DNA from: Nonlabens sp. | GTDB lineage: Bacteria; Bacteroidota; Bacteroidia; Flavobacteriales; Flavobacteriaceae | Direction of reading: 5' to 3' | Assembly (NCBI GenBank): GCA_023301395.1 | Contig: JALZUY010000240.1 | Coordinates: forward strand, 1 to 9,970 | DNA: 9,970 nt | Shown here: positions 1 to 6,959 of the stretch, piece after piece | Numbering within the stretch: the first letter of the stretch is position 1 | Layout: the number at the start of each line of letters is the position of its first letter | The notes under the pieces: model-generated | Seen by the model: only the letters and a program-made list of their open reading frames with translations | Told to the model about the DNA's origin: nothing | Database searches by the model: none | Position numbers and translations under genes: made by a program

Positions 1-1331
1 TTCGTTTTTATTTCATTTCTGATATCCATTTCACTTGTAGATGCAAATAACTCAACAAACTCTTCTACAGATTTCCCTTCCTTTTGGTTTTGGAGCATAT
101 CTTGAGAAGATTTGATATAATCGATTAATGAATCGGCGGTTTGAAGATTTTTAAAGGCATTTTCTACTAAAGAAAGATCTTTTGATTCTTCATTTATTTG
201 AAGAAGAATTTCGGCTTTTTGAGATAATGCAGCTATAACTCCAGTGAGTTCATCGGTGTCTTTTAAATCTTGAAGTGTGGGGTTATTAGGGTCTATTTTT
301 TTATCTAAATAATTGATAATTATAGCTTTATTAAGGAAGGTGATTGCGTTATTTCGATTGTTTTTTTGAAGTTCATAATTTGCCATATTCCTAAAAACTT
401 TCGATTTCACCGTAGATTCTATAGGGAAATGGAGGCTTCTCTCAAGGAAGTAACTTGCGCTGTCTTTTTTTTCTTTAATATATAAGTTACCCATGTTTCC
501 ATATCCAGCACCTATAACTATAGAGTCTGAGTTTTTAATTGCGTTTTCTATTAGTTTTTTATAATAGAGTTTTGCTTTTTTAAAATTATAGGTTCCTGCA
601 TTGTTATAATAATTGGCCAGGTTATTAAATAAAATAGATAAAGTACGTTCAGTAAGAGGATGATTTTTATTTATTGCTAGAACTTTCCCTAAAACTTCTA
701 GTTCCTTTTTACGAGAGTCTTTGGTGTCAATCGCGTGATAAACTTTAGACAGATTTGAGTATTGCGAAGCTACTAATCTAGGGTTATCATGATTTTCTAA
801 TTCGGCAATTGATTTTAAAAAGTATGTTTCAGCTTGAAAATAATTGCCTAAACTATAATAGCAATCGCCTAATTTACTGTAGGATTGTATGGCTTTTATA
901 GAATTAGGAGCTGTTAATGTTACTTTGGTATAAAGTTTTATTGCCAGATTAAATTGTGCGGTTAATTCATAAAAGTATCCCAGCTGGAATAATGCTCTAG
1001 TATATTTCTCATTCTGAATATTATGTTCTTCAAAAAAATCAGTTTCTAGTTGAGCATATTTAATCGCAGCGTCAAAATCACCTTTTTTATAAAATTTCAC
1101 AGAAAAATCATGTGACATTTCTAAATAGATCTCTGGTTCACTAGTAGCATCCAATAAACTATCCAGTTCGTTTTGTAATAAAGAGATTCCTTTTTCTTGA
1201 TCTATTTGATCAAACGTGTCATAAAAAATTTGGCTACCAACCTGGTTGTTAAAGCCCAAAGCTAGTAGCCAAAAAAGTAAATTATATCTTGTCAATTTCA
1301 ATTTAATATGATTAAATCGAAATTTACACAT
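1..1331 (-). CDS. Exported TPR protein, probable N-terminal part of a TPR-CHAT (caspase-like) protein; C-terminus outside window
   Basis: An open frame of 443 codons runs off the left edge. The ATG at 1331 lies 6 bases after the stop of the upstream lipoprotein gene, so the two are probably cotranscribed. Residues 14-33 form a signal peptide ending near GS/Q; a TTG at codon 11 or 13 would give a more ordinary signal peptide (MKLTRYNLLF) and is a possible alternative start. Residues about 65-345 are tandem TPR helices with the usual small/aromatic pattern (GDFDAAIKYA, KLGDCYYSLGNYFQAETYF, FNNLANYYNNAGTYNFKKAKLYY, GNMGNLYIKEKKDSASYFL). Residues 352-443 are a helical segment (LSQKAEILLQ, NAFKNLQTADSLIDYI) that I associate with the linker before the CHAT domain in Bacteroidota TPR-CHAT proteins. 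The CHAT catalytic His/Cys would lie beyond the window, so the protease assignment is inference; a TPR sensor with another output domain is the alternative. Confidence 0.8.
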   Translation of the reverse strand, partial: MCKFRFNHIKLKLTRYNLLFWLLALGFNNQVGSQIFYDTFDQIDQEKGISLLQNELDSLLDATSEPEIYLEMSHDFSVKFYKKGDFDAAIKYAQLETDFFEEHNIQNEKYTRALFQLGYFYELTAQFNLAIKLYTKVTLTAPNSIKAIQSYSKLGDCYYSLGNYFQAETYFLKSIAELENHDNPRLVASQYSNLSKVYHAIDTKDSRKKELEVLGKVLAINKNHPLTERTLSILFNNLANYYNNAGTYNFKKAKLYYKKLIENAIKNSDSIVIGAGYGNMGNLYIKEKKDSASYFLERSLHFPIESTVKSKVFRNMANYELQKNNRNNAITFLNKAIIINYLDKKIDPNNPTLQDLKDTDELTGVIAALSQKAEILLQINEESKDLSLVENAFKNLQTADSLIDYIKSSQDMLQNQKEGKSVEEFVELFASTSEMDIRNEIKT

Positions 1332-1337
1332 TAAATA

Positions 1338-1718
1338 TTAAAAAGGTTCAAAACTAGCAACTTCAACTACAGTTCCTTCTTTTAGCCAGATAATAGGTTT
1401 GGTCTCGTCTTGAGTTTCAAAAGTAACCTGCCATTCTTCACGGTTTATTAATGATTCATCTATGTAAAATGAATGTAACTGAACTATTGATGTAGGAAAT
1501 AATAACGATGTTCTCAAGTTGTCTTTTTCAATTTCATTTATGCCTTCCTCCCAACTAATGTATAGAGTTATTTCATCGTTTTTTGAATATTCATTAGAAA
1601 AAGAAGTAGTTTGATTATCCTTTCTAAGGTCTTGGTCTGCTAAGGATTCGACACTACAAGAAGTGATTATTAAAGAGATTAGTAAACATAGGGACAGTTT
1701 TGCGAATAAATTTTTCAT
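1338..1718 (-). CDS. Small lipoprotein of unknown function
   Basis: The protein has 126 residues. A lysine-containing start, a hydrophobic stretch (residues 8-19) and a lipobox ending ITSC put the lipidated cysteine at residue 21. The mature part of about 106 residues has no further cysteine, a polar Ser/Asn/Asp-rich linker, and then a segment beginning ITLYISWEEGINEIEKDNLR, a pattern like other small Bacteroidota lipoproteins of the form 'beta strand, W/Y, acidic-G, E-K-x-x-L-R'. The rest looks beta-rich (EEWQVTF, PIIWLKEGTVVEVASF). I do not recognise a named family. It sits between the divergent promoter region and the TPR gene and is divergent from the sigma factor, so it may act with the TPR protein at the cell envelope. 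Its function is unknown. Confidence 0.8.
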   Translation of the reverse strand: MKNLFAKLSLCLLISLIITSCSVESLADQDLRKDNQTTSFSNEYSKNDEITLYISWEEGINEIEKDNLRTSLLFPTSIVQLHSFYIDESLINREEWQVTFETQDETKPIIWLKEGTVVEVASFEPF

Positions 1719-1720
1719 AA

Positions 1721-1754
1721 AGTAGGGTATGTGTAATTAGATTGTTACCCTACT
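1721..1754. promoter_or_regulatory. 9-bp inverted repeat in the lipoprotein leader
   Basis: AGTAGGGTA (1721-1729) and TACCCTACT (1746-1754) are perfect reverse complements separated by 16 bases, starting 2 bases upstream of the lipoprotein ATG. It could be a dyad operator or a leader hairpin covering the translation start of the minus-strand mRNA. The right arm overlaps the first of the TGTTACC repeats. The arms are seen directly; the role is inference. Confidence 0.45.
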
Positions 1755-1780
1755 GTTACCTGTATGAAGTTTTTGTTACC
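1743..1780. promoter_or_regulatory. Three TGTTACC direct repeats between divergent genes
   Basis: TGTTACC occurs at 1743-1749, 1754-1760 and 1774-1780, with start-to-start spacings of 11 and 20 bases, close to one and two helical turns, so all copies face about the same side of the DNA. Repeats phased like this suggest a binding site. The word resembles ECF-type -35 elements, which usually carry an AAC core (here TAC or, on the other strand, GTAAC), so self-recognition by the adjacent sigma factor is possible. The rightmost copy lies 42 bases upstream of the sigma start codon. Confidence 0.5.
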
Positions 1781-1809
1781 CAAAAAAATAATCTGTTTTC
1801 AAATTCATT

Positions 1810-1817
1810 TATATTTG
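1810..1817 (+). promoter_or_regulatory. TAnnTTTG -7 box upstream of the sigma gene
   Basis: TATATTTG is an exact match to the Bacteroidota housekeeping -7 element. It ends only 5 bases before the sigma ATG, so transcription from it would begin at or very near the start codon, giving an almost leaderless mRNA. No clear TTG -33 element is found at the expected distance. The match may be chance in AT-rich DNA. Confidence 0.3.
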
Positions 1818-1822
1818 TTTGA

Positions 1823-2386
1823 ATGTCTGATGATTTAAAGTATTTAAATGCCCTATTGTCTCGTAACTCAGCGTTAATTTCTGAACTCTATGAAGAAACG
1901 TTGCCTAGAGTTAAAAAATTTGTTGTCCAGAATAATGGATCTGCTCAGGATGCAGAAGATATATTCCAAAAAGCATTAATCCAGATTACAGTAAGATATA
2001 AGAGGAATCCTTTCTCCATCACCTCTAGTTTTCAGGCTTTTTTGTTTACTGCCTGTAAGAACTTATGGCGTCGTGAAATAAATAAATCATCTCGATGGGT
2101 AACAAAAGAGATTAATGAGGAACAATTCTATGAAAAAAACGATGATGCTTTTGCAATGTTAGAATTGGAGCGTTTAGAACTATTTGAAAGAGCTTTAGAT
2201 TTAAGCTCAGACAATTGTAAAACAATCCTTAAAAAGTTTTTTAACAGTACTTCCTATGAAGAAATGGTTAAAGAATTAAGTTACAGTTCTGAAACTGTAG
2301 TAAGGCAACGTGTTTTTAAATGTAAGAAAAAATTGATAGAGCTTATTAAGGGAAGTTCTAGATTTAACTCATTAAAAGAATTATGA
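1823..2386 (+). CDS. ECF-type RNA polymerase sigma factor
   Basis: The 187-residue protein has the two-domain layout and length of an extracytoplasmic-function sigma-70 factor. Region 2 covers about residues 17-90, with the core-binding segment AQDAEDIFQKAL (41-52) and the promoter-melting helix around FQAFLFTACKNLWRRE (70-85). Region 4 covers about 118-175, with a helix-turn-helix near SYEEMVKELSYSSETVVRQRVFKCKKKL (144-171) for the -35 element. There is no sigma-3 domain. It should direct RNA polymerase to a small regulon in the cytoplasm. Its last codons overlap the next gene by 4 bases (ATGA), so the two are translationally coupled, the usual arrangement for a sigma factor and its membrane anti-sigma. 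It is divergent from the lipoprotein/TPR genes, which are likely regulon members. The ATG at 1823 leaves a normal short N-terminus. Confidence 0.93.
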   Translation: MSDDLKYLNALLSRNSALISELYEETLPRVKKFVVQNNGSAQDAEDIFQKALIQITVRYKRNPFSITSSFQAFLFTACKNLWRREINKSSRWVTKEINEEQFYEKNDDAFAMLELERLELFERALDLSSDNCKTILKKFFNSTSYEEMVKELSYSSETVVRQRVFKCKKKLIELIKGSSRFNSLKEL

Positions 2387-3174
2387 TAACGCCAGACGAT
2401 TTATTATTAGAGAGATACTTTAGAGATTCTTTGAATTCAGAAGAAATTAAACAATTTGAGAATAGGAAACGAGACCCTAAATTTTTGGAACAATTCGTTT
2501 TAGAAAAACAATTATTTGAAAGTTTAAATGAAAAGAGCTGGAATTATGCCAGTAATATTGATCAAACAATAATATGTGAGTATCAAGAGCTGTTTGAATC
2601 TGCGGATATTAAAAAGTTAAAGAGTACTTTAAATATGATATCTTCTGAAAAAGCAACTAAGAATTTTAATTGGAGACCTTTCTTTTATGCAGCAGCAGCT
2701 GTAGTAATTGTAATCTTGAGTATTTCTGGTTTTAATAATGAAAGTTCAAGTCCTGAAGATATCTATATTTCTTATTTTGACAAAAGTGAACTCACATATT
2801 CAATAGTAAGAAGCGGAAATACTGAGCCTTTTTTAAATAAAATTACAGAATTATTTTTAAACGGTGAATATGAATTAGCAATTCCATTGATTGAAGAAAC
2901 TATTTCAAATAATGAAAATGATATACCAGTTCTTTATATTATGAAAGGAGTTTCTTTAACGGAAATGGGTTCTTATGAAGATGCGTCGATAGTATATGAT
3001 AAATTAATTGCTAGCGATTATTTAGATGCTCAAAAGGGTTACTGGTATAAGGCACTTTTACATTTGAAAAAAGGAGATGTTGAAAAAGCACTTCTTATTT
3101 TTAATAAAATTAAAAATGAAAATCTTTATAATTCAGATAAGTCTGCAGAGATAATCGAGCTTATGGAAAATTAG
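2383..3174 (+). CDS. Single-pass membrane protein with anti-sigma-like N-terminus and periplasmic TPRs
   Basis: The 263-residue protein starts inside the stop of the sigma gene. The N-terminus (DDLLLERYFRDSLNSEEIKQFENRKRDPKFLEQFV, about 5-39) resembles the 'Y-x-x-G-x-L-s-x-E-E-x-x-x-F-e-x-x-x-x-x-D-P-x-F' start of Bacteroidota anti-sigma-like proteins, but lacks the His-x3-Cys-x2-Cys zinc motif of ZAS anti-sigmas. One membrane helix lies at about 100-117 (FYAAAAVVIVILSISGF), preceded by basic residues, giving N-in, C-out topology. The C-terminal 146 residues contain helical TPR-like repeats: NGEYELAIPLIEETI, MKGVSLTEMGSYEDASIVYDKLI and YKALLHLKKGDVEKALLIFNKI. Inference: it holds the sigma factor through the N-terminus and senses an envelope partner through the TPRs. 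A positive co-regulator role is also possible; direct inhibition is not shown by sequence. Confidence 0.8.
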   Translation: MITPDDLLLERYFRDSLNSEEIKQFENRKRDPKFLEQFVLEKQLFESLNEKSWNYASNIDQTIICEYQELFESADIKKLKSTLNMISSEKATKNFNWRPFFYAAAAVVIVILSISGFNNESSSPEDIYISYFDKSELTYSIVRSGNTEPFLNKITELFLNGEYELAIPLIEETISNNENDIPVLYIMKGVSLTEMGSYEDASIVYDKLIASDYLDAQKGYWYKALLHLKKGDVEKALLIFNKIKNENLYNSDKSAEIIELMEN

Positions 3175-3272
3175 ATAGCTTGTCTTAAAGATTAGTGTCA
3201 GTTAGTATTCAGAAATATTTTCTATAGATAAGAAAGAACCTTCTACTATCTTAGCAGTCTGAATTATTAATA

Positions 3273-4211
3273 TTGAAAATTTCAGTTATACCATATCAAC
3301 CGGATTGTGCCATAAAATGGAATACTTTCATTAAGCAAGCCGTTAATGGTACTTTTCTTATGGAAAGAGAATTCATGGACTATCATCAAGATCGATTTGA
3401 AGATGCTAGTTTAATGGTTTATAATGATAAAATGCTGGTAGCTTGTATTCCTGCAAATAGAGTAGATAATAATTTTTATAGTCATCAAGGATTAACCTAT
3501 GGAGGGATTTTTCTTAAAGAAATGCTTGCCTTAAAGGAGAGGAATGAGATTCTAGAAAAGATTGTTTGTTATCTTCAAAAAGAATATCAATACATCGAGT
3601 TTAGATGGCAACCTGAGATTTATAATTCTTATCATAATGAGTTTGTAAATGTTATGGAGTCCTTTGATTTTAAAACTGTCCAAGCATTTAATAACTTATA
3701 CATCAATTTAGAAGAGGAAATAAAACTATCATCTAAAAAGACGGTAGGTTATCGCAATTCAAAATTTAAAGAAATGCGAGTGATCATTAATAATGATTTT
3801 AAAAGCTTTTGGGATCAAATATTAGAACCACAACTAGCTGCTAGGCATGATGCAAAACCAGTTCATAGTTTGAAGGAAATAAAATTACTAGCTTCTCGTT
3901 TTCCTGATAACATCAAGCAATATCTTGTTTATGAACATGGAGAATTACTAGCTGGCATAACCTTCTTTATAAAGGATACTATTGTAAAATCTCAATATGC
4001 ATCTGCAACCACGATAGGAATGAGTAAAAATGCAAATGATTTTATTTACGTGGAAGCCATAAATATTTTTAAAGAAGCTGGATTAAATTCCATGGATTGT
4101 GGTCATGTCAATAACCCAGATGGTACTATAAATAGAGGATTACAACGATTCAAGGAAGAATTAGGTGCTGTAAATCAACCTGTTTATAGATCTCAATGGA
4201 CAAAATTTTAA
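3273..4211 (+). CDS. FemAB/GNAT-fold acyltransferase of a surface-glycan cluster
   Basis: The 312-residue protein starts with TTG. An in-frame TAG at 3252-3254 and no ATG or GTG between them force this start, since the next ATG is codon 30, inside conserved sequence. The N-terminal half has features of FemAB-like GNAT proteins (KWNTFIKQAVNGTFLMEREFMDYHQDRFED at about 16-45, and SHQGLTYGGIFL at 70-81). The second half has the second acyltransferase-like unit (YLVYEHGELLAGITFFI, then IYVEAINIFKEAGLNSMDCG and GLQRFKEELGA). Such proteins transfer an acyl or aminoacyl group to an amino acceptor, often in peptidoglycan or polysaccharide synthesis. Next to a sugar aminotransferase and a flippase, the likely job is N-acylation of an amino sugar. 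Substrate and donor are not determined. No signal peptide is seen; it should be cytoplasmic. Confidence 0.8.
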   Translation: MKISVIPYQPDCAIKWNTFIKQAVNGTFLMEREFMDYHQDRFEDASLMVYNDKMLVACIPANRVDNNFYSHQGLTYGGIFLKEMLALKERNEILEKIVCYLQKEYQYIEFRWQPEIYNSYHNEFVNVMESFDFKTVQAFNNLYINLEEEIKLSSKKTVGYRNSKFKEMRVIINNDFKSFWDQILEPQLAARHDAKPVHSLKEIKLLASRFPDNIKQYLVYEHGELLAGITFFIKDTIVKSQYASATTIGMSKNANDFIYVEAINIFKEAGLNSMDCGHVNNPDGTINRGLQRFKEELGAVNQPVYRSQWTKF

Positions 4212-4213
4212 GT

Positions 4214-4504
4214 ATGAAATACACTAAACGCTCATTCCATTTTGCATGGATATCAATTGTGTTAATAATCACTTTTTTAATTCTATCTCAAATCTCTAGA
4301 GATGGCAGTGCAGAATTTGATATGCTGGTGAGCTATTTAATTACATTTCAATATATGAGTATTTTGATAGGATTTACCTGTTCTATAATGAGTCGCAAAG
4401 AGGATAAAACTAGACCGCAACAATGGGCTTATTATATCAATATCTTATTATTTGTACTCATGGCAGGTTATTTTACGATATCATATATAAGTAAAGCCAC
4501 TTAA
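4214..4504 (+). CDS. Small membrane protein, three predicted helices, unknown function
   Basis: I placed the start at the ATG of 4214, 2 bases after the acyltransferase stop, giving 96 residues (MKYTKRSFHF...). An in-frame ATG at 4196 would add MDKILS and overlap the acyltransferase by 16 bases; either is possible. Three hydrophobic segments are visible: FAWISIVLIITFLILSQI, YLITFQYMSILIGFTCSIM and YYINILLFVLMAGYFTISYI. They are separated by short charged loops (RDGSAEFDM and SRKEDKTRPQQW). Positive residues cluster at the N-terminus and in the second loop, suggesting both face the cytoplasm. I recognise no family. Coupling to the acyltransferase and position before the aminotransferase suggest a role in the glycan cluster, for example helping the flippase or an enzyme at the membrane, but nothing in the sequence proves it. 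Confidence 0.7.
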   Translation: MKYTKRSFHFAWISIVLIITFLILSQISRDGSAEFDMLVSYLITFQYMSILIGFTCSIMSRKEDKTRPQQWAYYINILLFVLMAGYFTISYISKAT

Positions 4505-4569
4505 AAATTATTATTAGTTGATACTTTCTTATTTTTAAAAACGTTTTTGATTCAACCAGCTTTTCAAAT

Positions 4570-5661
4570 TTGAATATACCTTATCTACCTTTACAACAGC
4601 TCAATGCTCGTTTTACTCAAGCAGATCAGCAATCTTTTACAGATGTGCAGCAATCGGGTAGATATATAGGTGGAGATAAAGTTCTGCTATTTGAAGAACG
4701 ATTTGCCCAGTATTGTGGCGTAAAACACACCGTTTCTACAGGTAATGGGCTAGACGCCTTAACCATTATTCTCCTTGCTGACAAACAGCTGGGAAACCTT
4801 CCTGAGAATGCAAAGGTTTTAGTGCCTGCTCATACTTATATCGCTACCTTTTTAAGCATAATTAATGCTGGTATGCAACCAGTTCCTGTTGACGTGACTG
4901 ACATGTTACTTACCGTAGAGAATTTAAGATCTCAAACCCTTAAAGTAGACGCTATTATAGCTGTTGATTTATATGGTAAATTGGTAGGTGATGATGTGTA
5001 CGCTTTCGCAAAAGCAGAACAAAAACCCATATACTGTGACAGTGCGCAATCGCACGGTGCACAAAATTCAGTAGGAATAAGATCTGGAGCTATTGCCCGA
5101 GCAAGTGCCTTTTCATTTTATCCTACTAAGAACTTAGGAGCTTTAGGTGATGGTGGAGCATTAACAACCATGGATGACAATCTTGCAGCGATGGCACGCA
5201 AAATGGCAAACTATGGTCGTTCCAGCCAATTTGAAAATGATGTTAAAGGTGTTAATAGTAGGCTAGATCCTTTACAAGCAGCATTTTTAATAAATAGAAT
5301 GCCTTTGCTAGATGAAGACAATAAAAGACGTATTCAAATAGCAAAATCTTATTTTGAAAAGATCAGACATGATCATGTTGTGTTGCCCAAAGCGGCTTTT
5401 TTATCGCATAACGCCATGCATGTTTTTCCGGTGTTTGTGAATGATAGAGCTCATTTTCAAAACTATCTTGCTGAGAAAGGAATAGGTACAAATGTTCACT
5501 ATCCTGTGCCGGCTCATCAACAAAAAGCTTTTAAAGAACTTAATGATTTATCTTTTCCTCAAACAGAATATCTACATCGTACTGAGGTGAGCTTACCATG
5601 TCACCCTTTATTAACTGAGAAAGAGGTATTGTTTATAGTTGATTGTATAAATAACTATTAA
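4570..5661 (+). CDS. DegT/DnrJ/EryC1/StrS-family PLP-dependent sugar aminotransferase
   Basis: The 363-residue protein is full length for nucleotide-sugar aminotransferases. The TTG at 4570 is the only usual start after an in-frame TGA (4519-4521), and the conserved N-terminus IPYLPLQQLNARF follows at once. Visible motifs are TGNGLDAL (57-64, cofactor phosphate binding), HTYIAT (88-93), YCDSAQSHGA (155-164; Asp157 to the pyridine nitrogen) and SFYPTKNLGALGDGGA (182-197) with Lys187 as the Schiff-base lysine. ANYGRS and VNSRLDPLQAAFL follow, as in the family. It transfers an amino group, usually from glutamate, to a keto group of a dTDP- or UDP-sugar in the cytoplasm. It most resembles the FdtB/QdtB/WecE type, but the exact sugar is not readable and no ketoisomerase lies beside it. 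The gene overlaps the flippase start by one base (TAATG). Confidence 0.92.
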   Translation: MNIPYLPLQQLNARFTQADQQSFTDVQQSGRYIGGDKVLLFEERFAQYCGVKHTVSTGNGLDALTIILLADKQLGNLPENAKVLVPAHTYIATFLSIINAGMQPVPVDVTDMLLTVENLRSQTLKVDAIIAVDLYGKLVGDDVYAFAKAEQKPIYCDSAQSHGAQNSVGIRSGAIARASAFSFYPTKNLGALGDGGALTTMDDNLAAMARKMANYGRSSQFENDVKGVNSRLDPLQAAFLINRMPLLDEDNKRRIQIAKSYFEKIRHDHVVLPKAAFLSHNAMHVFPVFVNDRAHFQNYLAEKGIGTNVHYPVPAHQQKAFKELNDLSFPQTEYLHRTEVSLPCHPLLTEKEVLFIVDCINNY

Positions 5662-6959
5662 TGAGGTCGCTTATTTCTTTTTTTAAGAAGAATTTACTGC
5701 TTAAAGTAGCTAGCTTTAATGGCGTTTTTATAATAATTAAAATCGCTATAGGAGCAATCATGTCTCGTATTATAGCAGACTATGCAGGACCAGCAGGAAT
5801 GGCGGTAATGGGGAATCTACGTAATTTCACTCAAGGAATTCAAACTTTTGCAATTCTAGGATTTGAGCATGGATTAGTTAAATATGCAGCAACACATCAT
5901 AAAGAACCTGAGGAGCTCAAGAACTATTATAAAACAGCCTGGTCACTAGCTATTCTTTCCAGTTTATTACTTGCGGTAGGGATATACATTGCCGCTCCAT
6001 GGTTGGACGATTATCTTATCTCGCTGGATGTTTCATTTATAAATGTATTCAGACTGTTTGCACTGTCATTACCATTTTATGTAGTGTTTGTTTTCATCAC
6101 TTCTTTACTTCAAGGTTATGAAGTGTTTAAAAAGTATATCACATTACAAATTATAATAAGTGTTTTCGTATTCATTGCATCTACTTATCTTATTTATAAT
6201 TATAATCTTACTGGGGCACTTTATGGAATTGTAATAGTACCATTTCTCCAGTGTTTGATAGGTCTAGTTATGCTTAAAAAGACACTTGGAAAGGAATTGT
6301 CTATTTCCAGTCTCATAGGTTTTCAATGGAATACACAAATTGCAGGCAAACTTTTTTCTTACAGCATGATGGCACTTGTAAGCGCTATATTATTACCTAC
6401 GATAGCTATACTTGTACGTAATGAGGTGCGCTTACTTGAAGGTGATGAAGCCGCTGGATTGTGGGAAGGAATAATGCGTGTGTCGAGTTACTACTTACTT
6501 TTTGCAACCAGTTTAATAAGTATGTATGTTTTACCTAAATTAAGTAAAGATGAAAGTGCTCTAAATTTCAGAAACACCATCACACATTTCTATAAAACGA
6601 TTCTTCCTATTTTATTTCTAGGGTTAGTAGCTGTTTATGTACTGCGCGATCTGATAATTAGTTTGCTTTTTAATACAGATTTTTCGGGAATGGAGCCTTT
6701 GTTTAAGTGGCAACTCGTTGGGGATTTTATAAAAATAGTGACAACAGTACTTGCTTTTCAATTCATTGCTAGAAATGATTTCAAGCGCTATTTGATATCA
6801 GAGTTGATAAGTGTTGCTTGTTTTTATTTTTTAAGTATGTATCTATTGCCTCAGCATGGTGTAGAAGGAATAGTAATGGCTCACGTGGGAACCTATATAA
6901 TTTATCTAGCGACCTTAATCTTCTTACTTAAAAAAGAACTCTTTAGTTCTTCTTCTTAG
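5661..6959 (+). CDS. WzxE-like polysaccharide flippase (MATE/MOP superfamily)
   Basis: The 432-residue integral membrane protein has about twelve hydrophobic segments (near 16-38, 44-66, 92-113, 128-150, 160-180, 186-206, 230-253, 275-293, 312-337, 355-372, 378-396 and 402-424). The N-terminal region (IIADYAGPAGMAVMGNLRNFTQGIQTFAILG..GLVKYAATHH) has the 'GPAG..NLRN...' pattern and following KYxA found in WzxE-type O-antigen/common-antigen translocases. These flip undecaprenyl-linked glycans from the cytoplasmic to the periplasmic face of the inner membrane. The gene begins in the stop of the aminotransferase (TAATG), so the two are coupled. Its substrate is presumably the glycan containing the amino sugar made by the neighbours. 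The last 17 bases overlap the convergent minus-strand gene and encode a Ser-rich tail. Confidence 0.9.
   Translation: MRSLISFFKKNLLLKVASFNGVFIIIKIAIGAIMSRIIADYAGPAGMAVMGNLRNFTQGIQTFAILGFEHGLVKYAATHHKEPEELKNYYKTAWSLAILSSLLLAVGIYIAAPWLDDYLISLDVSFINVFRLFALSLPFYVVFVFITSLLQGYEVFKKYITLQIIISVFVFIASTYLIYNYNLTGALYGIVIVPFLQCLIGLVMLKKTLGKELSISSLIGFQWNTQIAGKLFSYSMMALVSAILLPTIAILVRNEVRLLEGDEAAGLWEGIMRVSSYYLLFATSLISMYVLPKLSKDESALNFRNTITHFYKTILPILFLGLVAVYVLRDLIISLLFNTDFSGMEPLFKWQLVGDFIKIVTTVLAFQFIARNDFKRYLISELISVACFYFLSMYLLPQHGVEGIVMAHVGTYIIYLATLIFLLKKELFSSSS
6930..6951 (-). terminator. Intrinsic-terminator-like hairpin for the minus-strand gene pair
   Basis: AAGAACT (6934-6940) and AGTTCTT (6945-6951) form a 7-bp stem with a 4-base loop. 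Read on the minus strand, the stem is followed at once by a run of six T. The stem contains the TAA stop of the minus-strand gene and lies inside the last codons of the flippase gene. The stem has only two G-C pairs, so it is probably weak. Confidence 0.45.

Noticed and set aside
1..3174. Type III-E CRISPR (Craspase) locus suggested by TPR-CHAT plus ECF sigma
   Set aside because: No CRISPR repeats, gRAMP effector, Csx30 or Csx31-like gene is visible, and the TPR protein carries a signal peptide, which does not fit a cytoplasmic CRISPR effector.
3175..3272. Possible terminator or small RNA in the spacer after the sigma operon
   Set aside because: Only short AT-rich dyads (for example AGAAA/TTTCT at 3211-3223) and no T run; too weak to call.
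4537..4548. AAAAACGTTTTT palindrome before the aminotransferase gene
   Set aside because: A perfect 12-bp dyad but almost all A/T, with no loop or following T run; expected often in AT-rich spacers, and not a convincing terminator or operator.
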